Positions 5,953 to 13,882 of a stretch of 21,082 nt of DNA are shown here, piece after piece. This DNA is from an uncultured Collinsella sp. GTDB taxonomy: Bacteria; Actinomycetota; Coriobacteriia; Coriobacteriales; Coriobacteriaceae. Within the stretch, counting starts at the first letter, position 1, and each line of letters starts with the position of its first letter. Under the pieces are notes generated by a model that was given only the letters and a program-made list of their open reading frames with translations, had not been told where the DNA came from and did no database searches. The stretch lies in NCBI GenBank assembly GCA_959599615.1, contig CAUGKA010000014.1, positions 1-21,082 on the forward strand, read 5' to 3'. The translations under genes were made by a program, and so were the position numbers.

Positions 5953-7008
5953 TCATCCTCCGATTTGGGACATAAATCGTTGCGTGCCCTCAATTATCGC
6001 GTGTTCCTGCGGTTTGTGGGCCACGGCATCGCGCCAAATCGAAAGTACCTGCATATCATCACCACGGCGCAGCGCGTCGCGCACCGAATACTCGGCATCG
6101 CTAAACAGGCACGGACGCACGTTGCCATCGGCCGTCAGGCGCAGACGGTTGCAATTCGCACAAAAATGGTTGGACATGGCGCTAATAAAGCCGACCGTTC
6201 CCGCCGCGTCCGGAAAGTGCCAATAGCGCGCAGGGCCCGCGCCGGCAGGAGCGTCGTTGATGTCGAGCGGCTCGAGCTCGCCCAGTCCCACCGCGGCGGC
6301 CCCGGCATTGATGCGCGCCCGCAGCTCGTCGCTCGGAACGGTGTCGCTCGCATCCCACAGCGCCGGATTGAGCGCGGGCGCATGCGGGTCCACAGCGCAA
6401 TGCGAGCTCGTGTGCTCGTCGCCGATGGGCATGTATTCGATAAAGCGCAGGTGGATGGGGCGGTCGAGCGTGAGCCGCGCAAGGGCCGCCACATCCTGGT
6501 TGAGCCGGCGCACCACAACGCAGTTGACCTTAACGGGCTCAAAGCCCCAGGCAAGCGCCGCGTCGATGCCTGCCATGGTCTGCTCGAGCCGGCCCAGGCG
6601 CGTGATCTTTCCAAAGAGCGTAGGGTCGAGCGTGTCGAGCGAAATGTTGACGCGGTTAAGCCCGGCATCTTTGAGCTGCGGTGCCAGTTTGGGCAACAGG
6701 GCGCCGTTGGTGGTAAGCGAGATGTCCTCAATCTGCGGGATCGCGCGGATGTCGCGAATAAGCGGAATGATACGGCGGCTGACCAGCGGCTCGCCACCCG
6801 TCAGGCGCACGCGGCGAATGCCCTCCCCCGCCACCAGACGCACAAAGCGGGCGATTTCCTCGGCGCTGAGCAGCTCGTCGTGCGCGCGGGGCGCCACGCC
6901 ATCGGCCGGCATGCAGTAAATGCAGCGGAAATTGCACTTGTCGGTAACGGCAATGCGCAGGTAGTTGATATCGCGGCCAAAGCCGTCATGTTGCACGTGC
7001 CCGTCCAC
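5953..7008 (-). CDS. moaA: GTP 3',8-cyclase MoaA (radical SAM)
   Basis: 351-residue radical SAM enzyme that converts GTP into the 3',8-cyclo precursor of the molybdenum cofactor. The N-terminal [4Fe-4S] motif CNFRCIYC (Cys25, Cys29, Cys32) binds SAM; RLTGGEPL follows. The C-terminal cluster is given by CANC plus a later Cys (Cys283, Cys286, Cys300) around the GTP-binding motif NRLRLTADG, and the chain ends in the conserved Gly-Gly. A loop around residues 200-255 is longer and Ala-rich. Start is GTG at 7006-7008 with GGGGAGGG upstream. With moaC-mobB it forms a two-gene operon; moaE, moaD and moeA are not in the window. Confidence 0.97.
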   Translation of the reverse strand: MDGHVQHDGFGRDINYLRIAVTDKCNFRCIYCMPADGVAPRAHDELLSAEEIARFVRLVAGEGIRRVRLTGGEPLVSRRIIPLIRDIRAIPQIEDISLTTNGALLPKLAPQLKDAGLNRVNISLDTLDPTLFGKITRLGRLEQTMAGIDAALAWGFEPVKVNCVVVRRLNQDVAALARLTLDRPIHLRFIEYMPIGDEHTSSHCAVDPHAPALNPALWDASDTVPSDELRARINAGAAAVGLGELEPLDINDAPAGAGPARYWHFPDAAGTVGFISAMSNHFCANCNRLRLTADGNVRPCLFSDAEYSVRDALRRGDDMQVLSIWRDAVAHKPQEHAIIEGTQRFMSQIGG

Positions 7009-7141
7009 GCAGCCCTCCCCTCACGCGGCGTTTTATTCTTCGGAAAACATAATACCCCACGGGAGAATCATGCCGACACCCGTACGACAGGACAGGTCGC
7101 TTCGAGCAAAACGGACTTTCCAAGCCCATCCTCAGCATACA

Positions 7142-7204
7142 AACCATCACAACATTCGATGCTTTTCCCGATTTTGGCGAAAAACGTCGAATGTTGTGAT
7201 GGTT
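7142..7204. repeat. 63-nt palindromic repeat, copy 1 (left of nuclease gene)
   Basis: Perfect 18-bp arms AACCATCACAACATTCGA / complement around a 27-nt middle (TGCTTTTCCC...GAAAAACG) that can pair further. The same unit, in the same orientation, recurs at 8384-8446. It is 39 bases past the stop of the nuclease-like gene. It could serve as a bidirectional terminator, though no clean T-run follows. Confidence 0.85.
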
Positions 7205-7243
7205 CGCCTGCCCACGGCACCCCGTAGAAGGGCCGAAACGCCC

Positions 7244-8281
7244 CTAAAGACCGCCGTCCCAGTGCCGAATCACAAATTCTCGCAGGTCGTTCTGCCGCTT
7301 TTGGAACGCTTCGCTTCGGTCGCACGTGAGGCCCATAGCGAGCGCGATGGCGTTCATCGCCCGGTGCAATTGCAGCTGGTGGGCAAACTGAGTCCCGGTG
7401 AGGACGATCATCCTAAAGCCCAGCGCGCTCAGCACGGTCATACGCTCCGCATCCGACGCGCTACGCTGTTTATCAAGATGGTCCGAGCCGTTGTATTCAA
7501 TCCCCGTACCGCTCGCAGGCGCATATACGTCGATTTCGAAATACCCGGCCTTTGCGAGATACTTGAACTCGTTGGGAACATCGACCCGATGGTTAAGCTC
7601 GATCTTGACGTATCCCAGCCCGCCCTGGGAACGTTTTGCTACGACCATGATTGCGGTGGCCGTCTCCATGGGCGATCGCGCGCCATCGTGCACGCGCTTG
7701 AGCACGGCGGCCGCGCGTACAGCCCCCTGACGAGATCGGTTCTCATTGCAATAGGCAATCAAGTCGGCAACGGTATACCTCTGCCCCATCTCGATATAAT
7801 CGCCTGTCGACAGATGATTCAAATGGTATCGGGCACAGATTTCGTAGCCATATTCCAGCTGCTCGGGCTCACTCATCCACGAACCCGCTTGGACAAAGCA
7901 CATGACCTCATCAACCACCAGAAGGCCCTCCGCCACCTCGATTAGATGGCCTGGAGGTACCGGCGCCCCAAACACGTGGCACCTAAATCCAGCCGGCGTC
8001 GAGCGCTCAAAATCGAAGTTGACGAGCGTGTCGATATGATCGAGCTCTTCTCGTGGAATTCCAAGCGAAACCAGATAGTCGGTAACGATCCCGACCGCCG
8101 TTGAAGCCCTCAGCCCCTTGGCATCAAGCCCCAATTTGGGCAGGCTCGCGGTCGGCTCCGCCTCATCAGCAAGCGAGTCCTCATCGTATAGGCTGCTTGC
8201 TCGCGAGAGCGGCTCGGACGGGCGCGCCACGTTGTGGTATAGCCAGGCAGTCTTATGGGACAGGACGATCGGCAGGTCCAT
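7244..8281 (-). CDS. Hypothetical protein with C-terminal PD-(D/E)XK/DUF559-like nuclease fold
   Basis: 345 residues, presumably soluble and cytoplasmic. The C-terminal part (about 203-318) follows the pattern of actinobacterial DUF559/Vsr-like endonuclease domains: SPMETATAIMVV, then GGLGYVKIELN, then YFEIDVYAP (Asp251) and GIEYNGSDH (Glu262, Asn264), then SDAERMTVLSALGFRMIVLT. Asp251 and Glu262 are the likely catalytic acids. The N-terminal 200 residues, starting with LSHKTAWLYHN, resemble regions in AbiEi-like proteins that carry such a domain, but I cannot assign a function. The ATG has GGAGG upstream. The gene is monocistronic and lies between two copies of a 63-nt palindrome in the same orientation, which suggests an accessory unit. 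Role in defence or toxin-antitoxin function is speculation. Confidence 0.75.
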   Translation of the reverse strand: MDLPIVLSHKTAWLYHNVARPSEPLSRASSLYDEDSLADEAEPTASLPKLGLDAKGLRASTAVGIVTDYLVSLGIPREELDHIDTLVNFDFERSTPAGFRCHVFGAPVPPGHLIEVAEGLLVVDEVMCFVQAGSWMSEPEQLEYGYEICARYHLNHLSTGDYIEMGQRYTVADLIAYCNENRSRQGAVRAAAVLKRVHDGARSPMETATAIMVVAKRSQGGLGYVKIELNHRVDVPNEFKYLAKAGYFEIDVYAPASGTGIEYNGSDHLDKQRSASDAERMTVLSALGFRMIVLTGTQFAHQLQLHRAMNAIALAMGLTCDRSEAFQKRQNDLREFVIRHWDGGL

Positions 8282-8383
8282 GAGCCCTCCAATGGAGTCG
8301 GATAACCAACCTTATTCCCCTGCCCACGGGTCCGCACACCTTCGTGCACAAGAAAGCGATTCCACCCGGTCGAGTGGCAGAAA

Positions 8384-8446
8384 AACCATCGCAACATTCG
8401 ATGCTTTTCCCGTTTTTGGCAAAAAACGTCGAATGTTGTGATGGTT
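8384..8446. repeat. 63-nt palindromic repeat, copy 2 (right of nuclease gene)
   Basis: Same unit and orientation as 7142-7204: arms AACCATCGCAACATTCGA and TCGAATGTTGTGATGGTT (one G-U-type mismatch) with a near-identical 27-nt middle. It sits 50 bases past the stop codon of the downstream ABC exporter gene and 102 bases before the nuclease start. Confidence 0.85.
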
Positions 8447-8496
8447 TGAGGCGAGGTGAGGGGCATAGAGGGGCCAAAGCATCGTGCTCGAACGGG

Positions 8497-10395
8497 TTAA
8501 TCCAGCTCTTTTAAGCCATGCGCCAGCTGCCAGTACTCACCGTGCTGGGCGAGCAGCTCTTCGTGCGTACCGCGCTCGATGATGCGGCCGTGTTCGAGGA
8601 CCATGATGGCGTCGGCGTCGCGGACGGTGGACAGGCGGTGCGCGATCATAAACGTGGTGCGTCCGCGCATGATACGGTCCATACCGCGCTCGATGAGCTT
8701 TTCGGTGCGCGTGTCGATGGAGCTCGTGGCCTCGTCCAGGATGAGCACCGGCGGGTCGGCCACGGCAACGCGTGCGATGGCGAGCAGCTGGCGCTGACCC
8801 TGCGACAGGTTGGCGCCATCGGCCGTGACCGGCGTGTCGTACCCTCTAGGCAGGCGGCGGATAAACGAATCCGCGCAGGCAGCCTCGGCGGCGGCGCGCA
8901 CTTCCTCGTCGGTCGCGTCGAGCTTGCCAAAGCGGATGTTCTGCGCAATGGTGCCGCTAAACAAGTGCGTGTCCTGCAGCACAATGCCGAGCGACCCGCG
9001 CAGGCTGGCCTTGGCAATGTGCTTGACGTCGATGCCGTCGTACGTGATCTCGCCGTCATCGACCTCGTAGAAGCGGTTGATGAGGTTGGTGATGGTCGTC
9101 TTTCCGGCGCCCGTCGAGCCCACAAACGCGATCTTTTGCCCCGGCTTGGCAAACAGGTTGAGGTCCGTGAGCACACGGGTGCCCGGCACGTAGGAAAAGT
9201 CCACGGCATGGAAGCGCACGTCGCCGGCAAGCGGGACCAAGCCGCACGTGAGCTCGGTACCGTCGGCGGCCACCGCGCGGCCCGACTCATCAACGGCAGC
9301 CACATCATGCAGGTGCCCGTACGAGCCCACGCCCTGGCCCTCGGGAATCTTCCATGCCCACGCGGCGTCGCCCGTCTGCACCAGCTCCACGCAGCCCTCG
9401 TCAACCTCGGGCTTAAGGTCCATGGCGGCAAACAGGCGCTCGGCACCGGCCAGCGCGTTGAGCAAAAAGTTGCCCAGCTGCGTAAACTGGTTGATGGGCA
9501 TGGCGGCCTGACGCACAAAGACCAGGTAGCTTGCAAGCGCACCTACGTCGGCGAGTCCCTTGATGCAGAGCATGCCGCCCGCCACGGCAACGATGGCGTA
9601 GTTGGCATAGCCGATCACGACGGTCATGGGCACCATGGAGTTGGCGTAGGCTTGCGCGGCGCCACCGGTGCGGCGCAGCTCTTGGTTGCGCGCGTCAAAA
9701 CCAGCCACGTTGGCCTGTTCGTGATTAAAGACCTTGATGACCTTTTGACCCGAGACCATCTCTTCGATATATCCGTCCAAATCGCCCAGCGACGCCTGTT
9801 GGGCGGCAAAAAAGCGCTTGGAACGCATGCCCGAGTAGCGCGCGTACAGCACAATGGCCACATCGCACACGAGCGTGATAATCGTGAGCTGCCAGTTGAG
9901 GATGATGAGCATGGCCGTGGTGCCGACCACCTGGATGCTCGCCTGAATCACGTTGGCAAAGCTGTTGTTGAGCGCCTCGGAGACGGTGTCGACGTCGTTG
10001 GTGAAAAAGCTCATGATGTCACCCGAGCGCGTGCTGTCGAAGTAGCTCAGCGGCAGCATCTGGATGTGCGCAAACAGGTCGCGGCGGATATCGGAAACCA
10101 CGCGCTGGGCCGCGCGCACCATAATCTGTGAGTAGCCCAGAGCCGAGAGCACGCCCGCGGCGTAGATGGCAGCGGTAAAGATAACCTGCCTGGTGAGCAA
10201 TTCCTCGCCGCCCGTTGCCAAACCGTTAACGATGGGACGTACCATGTAGGTGCCGGCGAGGCTCGCGATGGCGGCGACGGAGGCGAGCACGCCCACCGCG
10301 AGCAGCGAGAACTTGGCGTGGCCCATGTAGGAGAGCAGGCGGCGAAGCGTCTGCGTCAGATTGGTGGGACGGGCCTGAGCGGATGTCTTAGGCAT
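8497..10395 (-). CDS. ABC exporter half-transporter, canonical ATPase subunit
   Basis: 632-residue half-transporter with a six-helix ABC exporter domain (about 20-325) fused to an ATPase domain (about 391-632). The ATPase has Walker A GSTGAGKT (426-433), signature LSQGQ (530-534), Walker B LILDE with catalytic Glu555, and H-loop His586 (AHRLST): a complete site. A segment of about 55 residues (335-390, WAWKIPEGQGVGSYGHLHD and onward) between the two domains is longer than usual. It overlaps the preceding gene by 8 bases and is the second gene of a pair, so the two probably form one heterodimeric exporter. I chose the ATG at 10393-10395, which has AAGGGGG at proper spacing; the in-frame GTG at 10404 would abut that site. 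Cargo is probably a drug or lipid-like molecule, unproven. Confidence 0.94.
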   Translation of the reverse strand: MPKTSAQARPTNLTQTLRRLLSYMGHAKFSLLAVGVLASVAAIASLAGTYMVRPIVNGLATGGEELLTRQVIFTAAIYAAGVLSALGYSQIMVRAAQRVVSDIRRDLFAHIQMLPLSYFDSTRSGDIMSFFTNDVDTVSEALNNSFANVIQASIQVVGTTAMLIILNWQLTIITLVCDVAIVLYARYSGMRSKRFFAAQQASLGDLDGYIEEMVSGQKVIKVFNHEQANVAGFDARNQELRRTGGAAQAYANSMVPMTVVIGYANYAIVAVAGGMLCIKGLADVGALASYLVFVRQAAMPINQFTQLGNFLLNALAGAERLFAAMDLKPEVDEGCVELVQTGDAAWAWKIPEGQGVGSYGHLHDVAAVDESGRAVAADGTELTCGLVPLAGDVRFHAVDFSYVPGTRVLTDLNLFAKPGQKIAFVGSTGAGKTTITNLINRFYEVDDGEITYDGIDVKHIAKASLRGSLGIVLQDTHLFSGTIAQNIRFGKLDATDEEVRAAAEAACADSFIRRLPRGYDTPVTADGANLSQGQRQLLAIARVAVADPPVLILDEATSSIDTRTEKLIERGMDRIMRGRTTFMIAHRLSTVRDADAIMVLEHGRIIERGTHEELLAQHGEYWQLAHGLKELD

Positions 10396-12217
10396 GGCGC
10401 TCACCCCCTTCCAAGGTCAATCCGCTGGGGACGGAGGAAAACGGATCATTCGCGCAGCCATCGTCGCGGCCGTCACCGGCGTCCGCGTTCCCCGCAAACT
10501 CCATCTGCGAGGCGTAAATCTCCTGGTAGATGCTATCGCCCGCCAGCAGCTCCTCATGCGTGCCCACGCCGTGGACGTGGCCGTCGTCCAACACAATAAT
10601 GCGGTCGGCATCCATGACGCTCGCAATGCGCTGGGCGATGATGAGCACGGTCGTATCGGGAATCCGAGCGATGTGCTCGTGAATCTTAGCGTCGGTCGCC
10701 ATGTCGACCGCGCTGGTCGAATCATCAAAAATGAGCACGTGCGGATGCTTGAGCAGCGTGCGCGCGATGCACAGGCGCTGCTTCTGGCCACCCGAAACAC
10801 CGGCGCCGCCTTGGCCCAACTCGCCGTCCAGCCCGCCGATGCGATCAAGGAACTCGTCCACGCACGCCGCGCGGCAAGCCGCGAGGAGCTCATCGTCCGA
10901 CGCCTGCGGATTGCCCCACTGCAGGTTCTCGCGCACGGTGCCCGTGAACAGCACATTCTTTTGCAGCACAATGCCCACGGCGTCGCGTAGGGTCGCGAGG
11001 TCGTAGTCGCGCACGTCGTGTCCGCCCACAAGCACGGCGCCCTCAGTGGCGTCGTACAGGCGCGCGATTAGCTGCACAAGCGAACTCTTGCCCGAGCCCG
11101 TGCCGCCGAGAATGCCCACCGTCGAGCCGCTCTCGATGCGAAGGCCGATATGCTCGAGCACATCCTCGGCTGCATCCGCGCGGTATTTAAAGGAAACGTC
11201 GCGAAACTCGATACTGCCGTCCGCTGGCGCCGCAGTCGCAAGGTCTCCCGCAGGGTTGGCGATAACAGGCTCCTCATCGAGCACCTCTGCGATACGGCCC
11301 ACGCTCGTAAGAGCGCGCGTGAGCAGCAAAAACACGTTGGAAATCATCATGAGCGAGTTCATGATCAGCAGCACGTAGCTCATAAAGCCCGTGAGCGAGC
11401 CCACGCCCAAGCGACCTTCGATGATCATGCGGCCACCAATCCACAGGATCGAGAGCGCGGCAACATACATCGAGAGTTGGAACACCGGCAGGTTGAGCAC
11501 GGCGGTGCCGAAGGTCTTGGTCGCCGTGCCGGCGAGCTCGGTATTGACGGTGTCGAACTTGTCGCACTCGTGCTCGGCGCGCACGTAAGCCTTCACGGCG
11601 CGCACGGCGGTAAGGTCCTCTTGCACCACGCCGTTGAGGTGGTCCATCGAGGTCTGGAGTTGGCGGTAGAGCGGGCTCACGCGCACGGTAATGATACCGA
11701 GCACGATGGCGAGCATCGGCAGAATGACAGCAAAGACCGCCGCGAGCTCGCGCGAGAGCGCAAAAGCGTAGACGAGGCCCATGACCAGATTTACCGGCCC
11801 GCGCACCATGGGGCGAAAGCCGTTGCCGATGGCGTTTTGGATGACGGTGATATCGGTGGTCATGCGCGTGACGAGCGAGCTGGCATCGTAGTTGTCCAGA
11901 TTGCCAAAGGCGAGCGTCTGAATCTTGCGATACTCCGCCTCGCGCAGGTTAGCGCCCAGCCCCGAGGCAACGCGGGCAGACGTGCGCGCATAGCCCAAGC
12001 CAAGTACCAGCGAAAATGCAGCGCATATCAACATATACGTGCCCTGCAACAGCATATAGTTGATGTCGCCCGCGGGCACGCCCACGTCGATGATATTTGC
12101 CATGATGACCGGGATAAACAGCTCGAGCGCCGTCTCGGCCGTCACAAAGAGCACGCCGAGCATGGCATCGCGGCGGTATGCCCCCAGATAGGAAAACAAA
12201 ATCTTGAGATTGCGCAC
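10388..12217 (-). CDS. ABC exporter half-transporter, degenerate-site subunit
   Basis: 609-residue half-transporter: membrane domain about 1-310, ATPase domain about 335-575. Walker A is GGTGSGKSS (371-379) and the signature SGGQ (475-478) is intact, but Walker B reads VLIFDD, with Asp499 where the catalytic Glu is expected, and the H-loop position is Gln529 (IIAQRIAS). Asymmetric pairs such as TM287/TM288 show this combination: one degenerate and one active ATP site. Its partner is the next gene, overlapping by 8 bases. Start is GTG (12215-12217) after GGGGGA; a nearby ATG is out of frame. The last ~30 residues (from about 577) are a low-complexity tail; 590-599 (NDPFSSVPSG) is encoded by a dispersed intergenic-type repeat. 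It is transcribed from the promoter at 12259-12286. Confidence 0.95.
   Translation of the reverse strand: MRNLKILFSYLGAYRRDAMLGVLFVTAETALELFIPVIMANIIDVGVPAGDINYMLLQGTYMLICAAFSLVLGLGYARTSARVASGLGANLREAEYRKIQTLAFGNLDNYDASSLVTRMTTDITVIQNAIGNGFRPMVRGPVNLVMGLVYAFALSRELAAVFAVILPMLAIVLGIITVRVSPLYRQLQTSMDHLNGVVQEDLTAVRAVKAYVRAEHECDKFDTVNTELAGTATKTFGTAVLNLPVFQLSMYVAALSILWIGGRMIIEGRLGVGSLTGFMSYVLLIMNSLMMISNVFLLLTRALTSVGRIAEVLDEEPVIANPAGDLATAAPADGSIEFRDVSFKYRADAAEDVLEHIGLRIESGSTVGILGGTGSGKSSLVQLIARLYDATEGAVLVGGHDVRDYDLATLRDAVGIVLQKNVLFTGTVRENLQWGNPQASDDELLAACRAACVDEFLDRIGGLDGELGQGGAGVSGGQKQRLCIARTLLKHPHVLIFDDSTSAVDMATDAKIHEHIARIPDTTVLIIAQRIASVMDADRIIVLDDGHVHGVGTHEELLAGDSIYQEIYASQMEFAGNADAGDGRDDGCANDPFSSVPSGLTLEGGERHA
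10417..10450 (-). repeat. AATGATCCGTTTTCC repeat, copy inside ABC gene 3' end
   Basis: On the minus strand this 34-nt unit starts AATGATCCGTTTTCCTCCGT, identical over 20 bases to 17161-17180, and ends GGATTGA against GGATCAT there. In the other copy ATGATCC/GGATCAT forms a dyad; here the right end is degraded. It is translated into the C-terminal tail of the ABC protein. Confidence 0.75.
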
Positions 12218-12258
12218 GCAGGTTCATCCCCCATCAAACGTTGTTCGCAAACCCACGT

Positions 12259-12286
12259 ATTATGGCGCGCCGTGCGGCGGTGTCAA
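12259..12286 (-). promoter_or_regulatory. Sigma-70-type promoter of the ABC exporter operon
   Basis: Minus strand TTGACA (12286-12281), 16-bp spacer, CATAAT (12264-12259). The -35 is a perfect match and the -10 matches five of six. Transcription would start near 12252, giving a leader of about 35 nt before the GTG. Confidence 0.8.
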
Positions 12287-12405
12287 GTGATGCGAAATCG
12301 ATTTCTGCAAGGCTAGTGCAGACGCCATGCTCACAGGACGCGCCCCTGTATTCAATTGGAAATGAACGCGAGCGTGACTTTTTCGCCCCGCCGCCAACAC
12401 AAACC

Positions 12406-12436
12406 TTGACTCTACAATCGTTGTAGGGTTTTCACT
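12406..12436 (+). promoter_or_regulatory. MerR-type promoter and operator of the MATE pump
   Basis: TTGACT (12406-12411), 19-bp spacer, TTCACT (12431-12436). The spacer holds the dyad CTACAA-TCG-TTGTAG (12412-12426). The layout CCTTGACTCT...AGGGTT closely follows drug-responsive MerR/BmrR operators, which are activated by DNA distortion. The MerR gene two positions downstream is the natural regulator. Start near 12443 leaves a leader of about 34 nt. Confidence 0.85.
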
Positions 12437-12476
12437 ACACTGGTACGTAAACAGACCAAGCCAGAAAGCCCCGCCC

Positions 12477-13823
12477 ATGGAACACGACCTCACACGCGGC
12501 AATGTCCTTAAGACCATCGCGGTCTTTGCCCTGCCCTATATGCTCTCGTACTTTTTGCAGATGCTCTACGGCATGGCCGACCTGTACATGATGGGGCAGT
12601 TTAGCGGCGCCGCCGGCATCACCGCCGTGGGCAACGGCGCGCAGACGCTCTATATCATTACCGTAACGCTCGTGGGCCTGGCCATGGGAACGACGGTTAT
12701 CGTCGGCCACGCCGTGGGTTCGCGTCGGTTTGACCGCGCCGAGACCGCCATCGGCAACACCATCACGCTCTTTATGGGTGTCTCGGTGGTGCTGGCCGCT
12801 GTCCTGCTCGCACTGTGTCCGCAGATTGTGGCACTCATTGGCACGCCGGCCGAGGCAGTCGAAGGAACCGCCGCCTACCTGCGTATCTGCTTTATGGGCA
12901 TTCCGTTTATTGCCGCGTACAACATTCTTTCGGCCATCTTTCGCGGGCTGGGCGATTCGCGCTCGCCCATGTACGTGATTGGCGTGGCATGCATCATCAA
13001 CATCGCGCTCGACTTTCTGTTTATCGGCCACATGGGGCTCGGCCCCGTAGGCGCGGCGCTCGGCACGGTGACCGCGCAGACGGCCAGCGTTGCCCTCGCG
13101 CTCGTGTGGCTCAAGAGCCGCCGTACGCACATTCACCTCAAACGCAGCGACCTGCGCCCCCAGCCCGAGGTGCTCGGCAGCATCCTTAAGATCGGCGTGC
13201 CCGTGGCCGTGCAGGACGGCTGCATCCAGGTGGCGTTTATGTTTATCACCGTCATCGCCAACCACCGCGGCCTGGTCGACGCCGCCGCCGTGGGCCTGGT
13301 CGAAAAGATGATCAGCTTTTTGTTCATTGTGCCGAGTTCCATGGGCGCTACCGTCAGCGCGCTCACGGCGCAAAATGCCGGCGCGGGCAAGGGCGATCGC
13401 GCGCGTCAGGTACTCAAGGACGCCATGACCATCTCGGTGGTGTACGGCTGCCTGATCACGGTGCTGATGTGGCTGGTGGCGCCGGCGTTTATCGGCTTTT
13501 TTGCCAAGGACGCTGCAGTAGTCGCCGCCGGTACCGGCTATATGCGCAGCTATATTTTCGACGCGATTTTTGCCGGCATCCACATTTGCTTTAGCGGCTT
13601 TTTCGCTGCATACGGCAAGAGCTACATCGGCTTTGCGCACAACGTGCTGGCCGTGGCACTCATTCGCGTGCCCGGTGCATGGCTGCTGTCGAACGCCTAT
13701 TCCGACACGCTGTTCCCCATGGGCATCGCCTCGCCGTGCGGGTCAATTCTGTCGGCGGTCATTTGCGTTGTCGCGTTTACCGTACTCAACCGGCGCGGAG
13801 CTTTTGACAAGCTGGTAGCGTAG
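12477..13823 (+). CDS. MATE family efflux transporter
   Basis: 448-residue inner-membrane pump with about twelve hydrophobic segments in two related halves, as in the NorM/DinF-type MATE family, which exports cationic drugs in exchange for Na+ or H+. The start MEHDLTRGNVLKTIAVFALPYMLSYFLQMLYGMADLYMMGQ is typical in layout, with a short polar N-terminus and first helix containing Pro. The second half begins near LGSILKIGVPVAVQDG. The ATG at 12477 lacks a clear Shine-Dalgarno (only AGAAAG), unlike its neighbours. It is driven by a MerR-type promoter and followed by the merR gene, so drug-induced expression is likely. A long reverse-strand frame over 12435-13640 is a shadow. Confidence 0.94.
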   Translation: MEHDLTRGNVLKTIAVFALPYMLSYFLQMLYGMADLYMMGQFSGAAGITAVGNGAQTLYIITVTLVGLAMGTTVIVGHAVGSRRFDRAETAIGNTITLFMGVSVVLAAVLLALCPQIVALIGTPAEAVEGTAAYLRICFMGIPFIAAYNILSAIFRGLGDSRSPMYVIGVACIINIALDFLFIGHMGLGPVGAALGTVTAQTASVALALVWLKSRRTHIHLKRSDLRPQPEVLGSILKIGVPVAVQDGCIQVAFMFITVIANHRGLVDAAAVGLVEKMISFLFIVPSSMGATVSALTAQNAGAGKGDRARQVLKDAMTISVVYGCLITVLMWLVAPAFIGFFAKDAAVVAAGTGYMRSYIFDAIFAGIHICFSGFFAAYGKSYIGFAHNVLAVALIRVPGAWLLSNAYSDTLFPMGIASPCGSILSAVICVVAFTVLNRRGAFDKLVA

Positions 13824-13834
13824 CGAGGAGACGC

Positions 13835-13882
13835 ATGCCTAGCACCTCTCCCCTGTTTTTACCGAAAGGAGCGGTCCTGTGA
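13835..13882 (+). CDS. Possible 15-residue leader peptide coupled to merR
   Basis: ATG at 13835 with GAGGAG just upstream starts a 15-codon frame (MPSTSPLFLPKGAVL) whose TGA (13880-13882) overlaps the merR GTG (13879-13881). It fills most of the gap between the MATE pump and the regulator. The good ribosome site and exact stop/start overlap suggest translational coupling, but the merR gene has its own AAAGGAG, and nothing proves the peptide is made. Confidence 0.35.
   Translation: MPSTSPLFLPKGAVL

Noticed and set aside
4509..5975. Plus-strand frame of 488 codons opposite moaC-mobB
   Set aside because: No recognisable motif, and it covers a gene with two complete domain signatures.
7009..7141. 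Molybdenum cofactor riboswitch in the moaA leader
   Set aside because: Only about 130 bases before the palindrome, and I could not recognise the conserved multi-helix pattern; a covariance-model search would settle it.
7142..8446. Composite transposon bounded by the two 63-nt repeats
   Set aside because: No transposase, no target-site duplication visible, and repeats are internally palindromic rather than IS ends; kept only as a flanking-repeat observation.
8518..10131. Plus-strand frame of 537 codons opposite the ABC exporter
   Set aside because: Antisense shadow; low-complexity, no ribosome site, no family resemblance.
12435..13640. Minus-strand frame of 401 codons opposite the MATE gene
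   Set aside because: Shadow of the MATE pump, which has full membrane-protein character and a promoter.
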